Shown here one piece after another: positions 1 to 4,870 of a stretch of DNA of 6,263 bases. Below the pieces are notes generated by a model. It worked only from the letters and a program-made list of their open reading frames with translations, did not search any database and was not told the DNA's origin. Position 1 is the first letter of the stretch; the number at the start of each line of letters is the position of its first letter. This stretch comes from Nitriliruptoraceae bacterium (lineage in GTDB: Bacteria; Actinomycetota; Nitriliruptoria; Nitriliruptorales; Nitriliruptoraceae): positions 1 through 6,263 of the forward strand of contig SKJO01000045.1 in the NCBI GenBank assembly GCA_007121975.1, read 5' to 3'. Position numbers and translations under genes: made by a program.

Positions 1-2
1 CC

Positions 3-1229
3 GGCCAGAAGATCTACATCACCTACGGCGATCACGACCTCACCGAGCAGATCGTGCATCTGGTGCTGGCCCGGCTGCCCGACGCCCCGCCGGGGACCAA
101 GGGCATCTCGCTGTTCGTCGTGCCCAAGTTCCTCGTCGAGGACGACGGCAGCCTCGGGGCCCGCAACGACGTGCAGGTCGTGTCGCTCGAGCACAAGCTG
201 GGCATCCACGCCTCACCGACCTGCGTGATGGCGTTCGGGGAGTCCGGTGAGGGCGCGATCGGCGAGTTGGTCGGCGAGCCCAACCAGGGCATGCGCGAGA
301 TGTTCACGATGATGAACGACGCGCGGCTCGGGGTCGGCATGCAGGGGGTGGCCGTCGCCGAGCGCGCCTACCAGCAGTCGCTGGCCTACGCCCAGGAGCG
401 TCGGCAGGGCCGCGGGCCCACCAGCGCCCCCGGGGAGCAGGCGCCGATCATCGACCACGCGGACGTGCGCCGCATGCTGCTGACCCAGAAGGCGATGATC
501 GAGGCATCCCGGGCGGTGTGCTACGCCACCGCCCACGCGCTCGACCTCGCCGAGCACGCACCCGATCCCGCCATCCGAGAGGAGCAGGGCAAGCTCGCCG
601 ACCTGCTCACGCCGCTGTCCAAGGCCTGGGCCACGGACCTCGGCGTGGAGCTGACCTCGCTCGCGCTGCAGATCCACGGCGGCATGGGCTACGTCGAGGA
701 GACCGGGGTCGCGCAGCACTACCGCGACGCCCGGATCGCCCCGATCTACGAGGGGACCAATGGCATTCAGGCCCTCGACCTCGTCGGGCGCAAGCTGCCC
801 TACGACGGGGGTGCGTTCGTGAAGGGCTTCCTGCTCGACCTGCATGAGGGCATCGAGGAGCTGCCGGACTCGCTGGACGCCATCGCCCAACCGCTGGCTG
901 CCGGACTCGAGGCGCTCGAGCAGGCCACCGACTGGATCTTCGCCCACCGGGAGGCCCCGCTGGACGTGTTCGCCGGTGCCACCCCCTACCTGCGGCTGTT
1001 CGCGACCGTGGTCGGGGGCTCGTACCTCGCCAAGGGTGCGGCGGCCGCCCAGGCCCGGCTCGACGCCGGCGACCACGGCAGCTACGGCCCGGACTTCCTC
1101 GCCGCGAAGGTCACCACCGCGCGGTTCTTCGCCTCCCAGCTGGTGCCGCAGGCGGTCGGGCTGCTGCCCGCCATCACCGCCGGTGCCGACGACCTGTACG
1201 CGGTCGACGCGGCGGCACTCGCGCCGTAG
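3..1229 (+). CDS. Acyl-CoA dehydrogenase, DmdC/FadE5-type, C-terminal part (5' truncated by window edge)
   Basis: This flavoenzyme would oxidise an acyl-CoA thioester to the 2,3-enoyl-CoA, passing electrons from FAD to an electron-transfer flavoprotein. The frame is open from base 3 with no start needed: it opens GQKIYITYGDHDLTEQIVHL, a stretch typical of the middle of the family, so the gene begins left of the window. Of 408 visible residues, IHGGMGY at about 224-230 is the conserved flavin-contacting segment. PIYEGTNGIQ follows, with the catalytic-base glutamate encoded at 750-752. The roughly 130 residues after it form the extra C-terminal helical domain found in the large (about 600-residue) DmdC/FadE5 type but not in short-chain or medium-chain enzymes. 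The GTG at 54 is internal, not a start. Substrate cannot be told from sequence; annotations of this type include 3-methylmercaptopropionyl-CoA dehydrogenase, but a general fatty acyl-CoA role is as likely. The family call is firm. Confidence 0.93.
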   Translation, partial: GQKIYITYGDHDLTEQIVHLVLARLPDAPPGTKGISLFVVPKFLVEDDGSLGARNDVQVVSLEHKLGIHASPTCVMAFGESGEGAIGELVGEPNQGMREMFTMMNDARLGVGMQGVAVAERAYQQSLAYAQERRQGRGPTSAPGEQAPIIDHADVRRMLLTQKAMIEASRAVCYATAHALDLAEHAPDPAIREEQGKLADLLTPLSKAWATDLGVELTSLALQIHGGMGYVEETGVAQHYRDARIAPIYEGTNGIQALDLVGRKLPYDGGAFVKGFLLDLHEGIEELPDSLDAIAQPLAAGLEALEQATDWIFAHREAPLDVFAGATPYLRLFATVVGGSYLAKGAAAAQARLDAGDHGSYGPDFLAAKVTTARFFASQLVPQAVGLLPAITAGADDLYAVDAAALAP

Positions 1230-1267
1230 GCCAACCACGGCGCACCGTCGCCGGGGGCCCCGCGCGG

Positions 1268-1345
1268 GTCCCCGGCGCAGGTCGCCGCCACAAGTCCCCG
1301 GCGCAGGCCGCCGGCACAGGTCGCCGGCACAGGCCGCGCCCAGAC
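1268..1345. repeat. Six tandem imperfect 13-bp repeats (three 26-bp units)
   Basis: In the gap between the dehydrogenase and the GerW-like gene, a 26-bp unit occurs three times without spacer (1268-1293, 1294-1319, 1320-1345). Each unit splits into two 13-bp halves resembling GTCGCCGGCACAG, with variants such as GTCCCCGGCGCAG. The array stops 6 bp before the AGGAG ribosome binding site of the next gene, so it lies in that gene's promoter or leader region. It could be slippage-generated low-complexity DNA, or repeated binding sites. I see no stem-loop with a T-run that would make it a terminator. Confidence 0.75.
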
Positions 1346-1360
1346 TTGAGCAGGAGAGCA

Positions 1361-1693
1361 ATGGACGTCTTCGAACGGCTCCAGGACCGCACCGCGGTGG
1401 TCGTCGACCGGGTGGTTGGCGCACCCATCGAGCGTGACGGCACCGTGATCGTCCCCGTCGTCGCCGTGCGCGCTGGCGGTGGCGGCGGTGGGGGCACCGA
1501 CCCGTCCGGTGGGGGTGAGGGCAGCGGCGGGGGCTGGGGGGCCGCCGGCCGGCCGGTCGGCGCGTACGTGCTGCAGGACGGCGACGTGCGCTACGAACCG
1601 GCGGTGGACGTCACGCGCATCGTCCTGCTCGGCCAGGTCGTGGCGATCGTGGCGTTGCTCGTGCTGCGCCGGATGCTGCGCCGCCGCGGCTGA
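1361..1693 (+). CDS. GerW/YtfJ-like small membrane protein
   Basis: A 110-residue protein of the GerW (YtfJ) type. In Bacillus this family is linked to spore germination; in actinobacteria homologues are common and their role is not established. Visible layout: a short N-terminal helix (residues 1-16), the family stretch VVGAPIERDGTVIVPVVAVRAG (about 18-39, where the family has a G-x-P-I then I-P-V pattern), a glycine-rich loop (39-63), a PVGAYVLQDGDVRY strand pair (65-78), and a C-terminal hydrophobic helix (87-102) ending in a basic tail RRMLRRRG. The last helix predicts membrane anchoring with the tail probably cytoplasmic. I start at ATG 1361 because AGGAG lies just upstream at 1352-1356 and the family N-terminus begins there; an in-frame TTG at 1346 lacks such support. 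It sits 25 bp before udgB on the same strand. Confidence 0.8.
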   Translation: MDVFERLQDRTAVVVDRVVGAPIERDGTVIVPVVAVRAGGGGGGGTDPSGGGEGSGGGWGAAGRPVGAYVLQDGDVRYEPAVDVTRIVLLGQVVAIVALLVLRRMLRRRG

Positions 1694-1704
1694 GGCCGCG
1701 CGGC

Positions 1705-1710
1705 TACGGT
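1705..1710 (+). promoter_or_regulatory. Candidate -10 element for leaderless udgB
   Basis: TACGGT fits the actinobacterial TANNNT -10 pattern and ends 8 bp before the ATG at 1719. No Shine-Dalgarno sequence precedes that ATG. This spacing is what a leaderless transcript starting at the A of the ATG would show. There is no convincing -35, which is common in this phylum. The site is weak as a stand-alone motif. Confidence 0.35.
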
Positions 1711-1718
1711 CTCCCGCT

Positions 1719-2417
1719 ATGCCAAGCGATGCGCAGCCCACCGCCGCTGCGCGCCACCTCGACGTCCTCGGCGCGCAGGTGGTGCGCTGTCGTGCCTGCC
1801 CCCGGCTGGTGGCCTGGCGCGAGCAGGTCGCCCGCGAGCGCCGCGCCGCCTACGCCGATGAGCAGTACTGGGGGCGGCCCGTCCCCGGCTTCGGGGACCC
1901 GAACGCCGAGGTGGTGGTGGTCGGGCTCGCCCCCGCCGCCCACGGCGCCAACCGCACCGGACGCATGTTCACCGGCGACCGTTCCGGCGACTGGCTGTAC
2001 GCGGCGCTGCACCGCGCCGGGTACGCCAACCAGCCCACCTCGACGTCCCGGGACGACGGTCTGACCCTGACCGGGGCGTGGGTCACCGCACCGGTGCGCT
2101 GCGCGCCGCCGTCCAACCGTCCGACCACCGTGGAACGGGATGCCTGCGCGCCGTTCCTGGCCGCCGAGCTCGGGCTGCTGTCGTGGCGGGTGGTGGTCGC
2201 GCTCGGGGGCTTCGGGTGGGACGCGGTGCTGCGCCACACCGGCTGGGACGGGCGCAAGCCGCGCTTCACGCACGGCGCCGAGGTGGTGCTGCCCGACGGG
2301 CGCCGGCTGCTCGGCTGCTACCACGTCAGCCAGCAGAACACCTTCACCGGCCGGCTGACCGAGCCGATGCTCGACGCGGTGTTCGCCCGTGCGAAGGCGA
2401 TGGTGGTCGATACGTAG
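1719..2417 (+). CDS. udgB: Family 5 uracil-DNA glycosylase (UdgB), with 3' end replaced by inserted element
   Basis: This cytoplasmic repair enzyme removes uracil and other deaminated bases from DNA as the first step of base excision repair. The 232-residue product has the family 5 signatures: motif GLAPAAHGANRTGRMFTGD (69-87), which binds DNA and the flipped base, and HVSQQNTFTGRLTEP (202-216), the C-terminal motif with the key histidine. Four cysteines (C24, C27, C128, C143) are spaced as expected for a 4Fe-4S cluster. I start at ATG 1719: the protein begins just before the first cysteine pair as in homologues, and extending upstream would run through the GerW-like gene. From codon 202 to 224 the DNA is duplicated at 4781-4850. 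The tail after the repeat here is AKAMVVDT; the orphan copy ends GAALTR. The enzyme looks intact and functional, but its last residues come from the element on the simplest reading. Confidence 0.93.
   Translation: MPSDAQPTAAARHLDVLGAQVVRCRACPRLVAWREQVARERRAAYADEQYWGRPVPGFGDPNAEVVVVGLAPAAHGANRTGRMFTGDRSGDWLYAALHRAGYANQPTSTSRDDGLTLTGAWVTAPVRCAPPSNRPTTVERDACAPFLAAELGLLSWRVVVALGGFGWDAVLRHTGWDGRKPRFTHGAEVVLPDGRRLLGCYHVSQQNTFTGRLTEPMLDAVFARAKAMVVDT
2322..2391 (+). repeat. Left 70-bp direct repeat (attL-like), inside udgB
   Basis: Bases 2322-2391 match 4781-4850 at 68 of 70 positions. The two differences (2348 C versus 4807 G; 2351 C versus 4810 G) fall in the third positions of the Thr210 and Gly211 codons and change no amino acid. 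Identity is unbroken for 26 bp on the left (2322-2347) and 40 bp on the right (2352-2391). The match starts at the first base of the His202 codon and stops abruptly at both ends. This is the pattern left by site-specific integration into the 3' end of a protein gene, where the element carries a copy that restores the reading frame. Confidence 0.9.
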
Positions 2418-2473
2418 GCCGAGCGCCCCGGAGCCCGACCGCGTCGAGTCGGCCGCGAAGAGCTCGCCACGCA

Positions 2474-2509
2474 GGTGCGCATAACGGTGTGCATTCCGGT
2501 GCGCTTCTG
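2474..2509 (+). repeat. Three 12-bp direct repeats upstream of the cargo operon
   Basis: GGTGCGCATAAC, GGTGTGCATTCC and GGTGCGCTTCTG follow one another exactly in phase at 2474, 2486 and 2498, sharing a GGTGYGCWT-type core. A weaker fourth unit (CGTATGCTGGGC, from 2510) overlaps the -10-like hexamer. Phased short repeats next to a promoter suit operator sites for a helix-turn-helix repressor, and one is encoded in the operon downstream. This is inference from position and spacing. Confidence 0.6.
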
Positions 2510-2511
2510 CG

Positions 2512-2517
2512 TATGCT
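2512..2517 (+). promoter_or_regulatory. Candidate -10 element for the TIGR04255 operon
   Basis: TATGCT matches the TANNNT -10 pattern and ends 5 bp before the GTG at 2523, directly after the 12-bp repeats. There is no Shine-Dalgarno sequence before that GTG, so a leaderless or near-leaderless transcript is plausible. No clear -35 is visible. Confidence 0.4.
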
Positions 2518-2522
2518 GGGCT

Positions 2523-3347
2523 GTGTACTTCATCGACGCCGGGGAACCAACGGTGTATCAGCGCGAGGTGTTTCCGAACGCGCCGCTGGAGTTCGTCGCA
2601 GCGGAGGTGCGTTTTCCGTACTCGCCAAAGCTGGGGCGGCACGAGTCGTTCGACGTCCTCGTAGACGCACTCAGGGATGTCTTCCCGATCCCGGATCGCG
2701 AGGAACAGCGTGAGCGCGCGGTTGGCCCCCAGGGCGTGCAAGCCGCAGAGCCACAAGTCACCTACCGACTTCTCGCGAAAGACCGGTTGTCGTCGGTGAC
2801 GGTCGGCCACTCGCGCCTCAATCTAGAAGTCACCGACTACCAGGAGTACCCGGAGTTCCGGCAGCTGATTCGGCGATCTCTCGAGCCCCTCGACACCCTG
2901 GGTGTCGTTGTCGGCGTGGAGCGGATCGGGCTCCGGTTCATCGATGAGGTGCGGGTTCCGTCCGTCAAGGCTGCCTCGGACTGGCGCGGATACATCGCTG
3001 ACGAGTTCTTGGGGCCGCTTGTGCTTTCCGACGAGGGCACCGTGGAGAACCTGGAAGGCATCGTCAAGATGCAGACGCATGCAGAGACTCATCTTGTTCT
3101 GCGGTACGCGGCTCTTGATGGCGCGGGAGTCGTTGGCGGCGGGCCTCTGCGAAGGCGGAAGCCCCCTTCGTCAGGTCCGTTCTTCGTCATTGACACCGAC
3201 AGTGTCTGGCAGGGACCTGAGATCATGGATTTCGATGTCGAGTCGGTGCTCGACGTCTTCGACCAGCTTCATGAGCCCGTGGGAACGATCTTCCACCGAA
3301 CGATCACCGACCGATTGAAGAATGAGGTCTTGAGGAGCAACCCATGA
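2523..3347 (+). CDS. TIGR04255 family protein (function unknown), first gene of element cargo
   Basis: A 274-residue soluble protein that I assign to the sporadically distributed TIGR04255 family, whose biochemical role is unknown to me. Features that match: an N-terminal FPNAPLEFVAAEVRF (17-31, the family's P-L-x-E...F opening); a central GVERIGLRFIDEVRVP (131-146, the family R-(I/L)-G-L-R-(F/Y)-I-x-x-(I/V)-x-x-P block); and a C-terminal FFVIDTDSVWQ (220-230) followed by LHEPVGTIFHRTITDRLKNEV (249-269), the typical L-H-x-x-(I/V)...F...I-T-D-x-L ending. No signal peptide, membrane helix or nuclease motif is visible. I chose GTG 2523 because the family motif begins soon after and a -10-like hexamer lies just upstream; in-frame GTGs at 2475, 2487 and 2499 fall in the repeat array. 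Its stop overlaps the next gene's ATG by 4 bp (ATGA), indicating translational coupling. Confidence 0.82.
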   Translation: MYFIDAGEPTVYQREVFPNAPLEFVAAEVRFPYSPKLGRHESFDVLVDALRDVFPIPDREEQRERAVGPQGVQAAEPQVTYRLLAKDRLSSVTVGHSRLNLEVTDYQEYPEFRQLIRRSLEPLDTLGVVVGVERIGLRFIDEVRVPSVKAASDWRGYIADEFLGPLVLSDEGTVENLEGIVKMQTHAETHLVLRYAALDGAGVVGGGPLRRRKPPSSGPFFVIDTDSVWQGPEIMDFDVESVLDVFDQLHEPVGTIFHRTITDRLKNEVLRSNP

Positions 3348-3976
3348 GCGAAACCCCTACATCAGCGCCCACGGTTGTCTACGAGATTGAGCCGTCCGAG
3401 CTCACCGCTTCAGGGTCGGCCGTTCTTCGAGACCTGGGCTACCGCGCGGGTCGCCTCCGCGATGAGGTCGAGCTGCTCAACCGTGACGTCAACGACCATC
3501 ACCGGACCGTTCGACCTTACGACTTGTCTGAGCGCGCGAGCTCGAAGGCACGCAAGAGCGTCGAAACGCTCCTCGACGAGCTCTCGACTGAGCGCGGCAT
3601 GGCATGGCGGGATGTCGCTCGAGTTGCCGGCGTCAGCCGATCAGCGGTCCGGAAGTGGCGAGCCGGCGATACCCCTTCGCCGGAGAGCCGAACGAGGCTG
3701 GCCCTGGCAGCGGCCTTCCTGGATCTCCTTGAGCAATTCCCCATCGAGGATCCAGTCGGTTGGCTCGAGGTGCCGATTCTCCCGGGCTACTCGGCAACGG
3801 CATTCGATGTCTTCGAGGCGGGGCACCTCGACCTGCTCCTGGACTACGCCGGGCAACGCGTGACGGCGATCGAGGTTCTCGACGTTCTGGACACCTCTTG
3901 GCGGGAGCGCTTCTCGAGCACGTTCGAGGTCTTCACGGCGCCGGACGGCGAGCGCTCGATCCGACCCAAGAAGTGA
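3344..3976 (+). CDS. Helix-turn-helix protein with Xre/MbcA/ParS-like C-terminal region
   Basis: A 210-residue protein with a helix-turn-helix at about 84-113 (GMAWRDVARVAGVSRSAVRKW, where A-R-V-A-G-V-S is the turn). The stretch that follows, DPVGWLEVPILPGYSATAFDVFEAGHLDLLLDYAG (136-170), resembles the MbcA/ParS/Xre toxin-binding region, in which D-P-x-x-W-L is followed by P-x-D-(L/V)-x-x-x-G-x-x-x-x-x-L-L. In that family the protein is the antitoxin and operon repressor, usually paired with a RES-domain NAD+-degrading toxin; no RES gene is present here. An extra N-terminal region (about 1-80), rich in charged helices, is longer than in standard antitoxins. GAGGAG at 3332-3337 sits 6 bp before the ATG. 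It probably binds DNA and may autoregulate the operon, perhaps through the 12-bp repeats. HTH call is good; antitoxin relationship is moderate. Confidence 0.72.
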   Translation: MSETPTSAPTVVYEIEPSELTASGSAVLRDLGYRAGRLRDEVELLNRDVNDHHRTVRPYDLSERASSKARKSVETLLDELSTERGMAWRDVARVAGVSRSAVRKWRAGDTPSPESRTRLALAAAFLDLLEQFPIEDPVGWLEVPILPGYSATAFDVFEAGHLDLLLDYAGQRVTAIEVLDVLDTSWRERFSSTFEVFTAPDGERSIRPKK

Positions 3977-4008
3977 AGTGACCCGACGAGCCGGGGAGGG
4001 GACAAGAA

Positions 4009-4674
4009 GTGGGAACCCTCGCAGCGCCTCCCGAGAACGAGGAGGACCTGTATCTCTATCGCGGCGATGAGGGGACCGTGGCCCGGCCACACATGCAGGG
4101 TGACGTCTTCTTCGGGGGGATGTGGGCACCTGAGGCCGTGATGCTGATCACCCATCCCTGCTCCATGCGCGCCGGCGCCAACCTCCGGGAACAACTCGCG
4201 GTCGTCGAGATCGTGGACTACCAACGCCTACCAGCAGGCAGGTGGGCCGACGGTCACTTCGACCTGAGCCCGCTGCCTGGCTTGCCGGTCACCTCTGAGC
4301 ATCCGGCGGCCAGCTTCCGTCACATCCAGACGGTGCCGAGCGGGGAACTGGCGCTCGACCGCCGAGTGGCGTCCCTCAGCGAACTCGGGGTCCAACTTCT
4401 GCAGCAGCGCTTCGTGCATCACCTGACCCGCGTGATCGTCGACCTGCCCACGCTCTACGAGCATTCGTCGCCGGTACTCACGGAGGCCGAACTCCAGGAG
4501 GAGTGGGTTGAGGCGGCGCTGGACAGGGGTGTTGCACAGGCCGAAGCCGAGGGAGCCTTTCAAGCGTTCCTAGGACACGGAGAGGGGTCGCTGCGCGACG
4601 CTCTATCGAACGCCAACACCAGGGGCCAGGTCCGCCGTGCAGTCCGCAAGAGGATCCGCGATGCCGAGGGTTGA
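4009..4674 (+). CDS. Unrecognised 221-residue protein, third gene of element cargo
   Basis: I do not recognise the family with confidence. The protein is soluble, with no signal peptide or membrane helix. The first half contains QGDVFFGGMWAPEAVMLITHPCSM (30-53): a G-D-V-F turn, a hydrophobic strand and then H-P-C, a compact motif that could hold a metal or a catalytic cysteine. The middle has a basic-hydrophobic helix (LQQRFVHHLTRVIVDL, 131-146). The C-terminal third (157-221) is helical and ends in a basic run, RGQVRRAVRKRIRDAEG, which could bind nucleic acid. The start is GTG 4009, chosen for GGAGG at 3995-3999 with a 9-bp spacer. It lies 32 bp after the helix-turn-helix gene and is likely co-transcribed with it. 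By position it is the best candidate for an effector or toxin partner, but that is inference only. Confidence 0.7.
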   Translation: MGTLAAPPENEEDLYLYRGDEGTVARPHMQGDVFFGGMWAPEAVMLITHPCSMRAGANLREQLAVVEIVDYQRLPAGRWADGHFDLSPLPGLPVTSEHPAASFRHIQTVPSGELALDRRVASLSELGVQLLQQRFVHHLTRVIVDLPTLYEHSSPVLTEAELQEEWVEAALDRGVAQAEAEGAFQAFLGHGEGSLRDALSNANTRGQVRRAVRKRIRDAEG

Positions 4675-4780
4675 CCGTGCTGGCCGGAAGTTGGCTGTCA
4701 ACGTGGCGGTCTGGCTCTGGACACCTACGGTCAAGATCGTACTCTCCGCGCGGTAAGGACAGGGGCCGGGGTCGAATGAG
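4675..4780. other. Element right end, non-coding
   Basis: This 106-bp stretch lies between the last cargo gene and the right repeat. It ends in GGTCGAATGAG immediately before the repeat. I see no gene, no convincing terminator (only a 4-bp stem, GTTG/CAAC, near 4690) and no inverted repeat matching the left end. If a recombinase acts on the element, arm-type binding sites would be expected here and just after 2391. Confidence 0.5.
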
Positions 4781-4850
4781 CACGTCAGCCAGCAGAACAC
4801 CTTCACGGGGCGGCTGACCGAGCCGATGCTCGACGCGGTGTTCGCCCGTG
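4781..4850 (+). repeat. Right 70-bp direct repeat (attR-like)
   Basis: Partner of 2322-2391, at 68 of 70 identity. The coding frame of the glycosylase (HVSQQNTFTGRLTEP and on) is preserved. Homology ends sharply upstream, at the codon for the motif histidine, and downstream at 4850. After 4850 the same frame continues to a stop. Confidence 0.9.
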
Positions 4851-4870
4851 GCGCTGCGCTCACCCGGTGA
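4781..4870 (+). pseudogene. Orphan 3' end of the original udgB (29 codons)
   Basis: The frame reads HVSQQNTFTGRLTEPMLDAV followed by FARGAALTR and a TGA at 4868-4870. It equals the C-terminal motif of UdgB with a different tail. The frame is closed upstream by TAA at 4754-4756 with no start codon in between, so it is not expressed as a protein by itself. Its stop codon overlaps the last 11 bp of the convergent TIGR03089 gene (4860-4870), which argues that this, not the tail at 2392-2417, is the native end of the gene. Whether bases 4781-4850 are native or element-derived depends on where the crossover fell. Confidence 0.85.

Larger units (their letters stand above)
2392..4850 (+). mobile_element. 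2459-bp non-autonomous integrated element in the 3' end of udgB
   Basis: The segment from the end of the left repeat to the end of the right repeat (one repeat copy included) is 2459 bp. It carries three same-strand genes and is bounded by 70-bp direct repeats of the target gene. Its base composition is lower in GC than the flanks: I counted 32 G+C in 60 bases at 3061-3120 against 49 in 60 at 1801-1860 (single lines, chosen as illustrative). Beyond the right repeat lies the orphan 3' end of a udg gene, adjoining the convergent TIGR03089 gene, which shows the ancestral junction. No integrase, transposase, resolvase or terminal inverted repeat is visible, so movement would need a recombinase supplied in trans, or the recombinase gene has been lost. 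Homologous-recombination capture is the alternative to integrase-driven entry. Confidence 0.82.

Noticed and set aside
1268..1345. CRISPR array
   Set aside because: The repeats are directly adjacent 13-mers with no unique spacers, and no cas gene is present.
213..1424. A long minus-strand open frame opposite the acyl-CoA dehydrogenase
   Set aside because: It is an artefact of high GC: the plus-strand frame has clear catalytic motifs, and the minus product is low-complexity.
4009..4674. RES-domain toxin partner for the Xre/MbcA-like protein
   Set aside because: The size is similar, but I could not find the RES arginine-glutamate-serine pattern or the typical RES opening, so I left it unassigned.
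4680..4705. Possible terminator hairpin after the third cargo gene
   Set aside because: The only stem found is 4 bp with no T-run, too weak to call.
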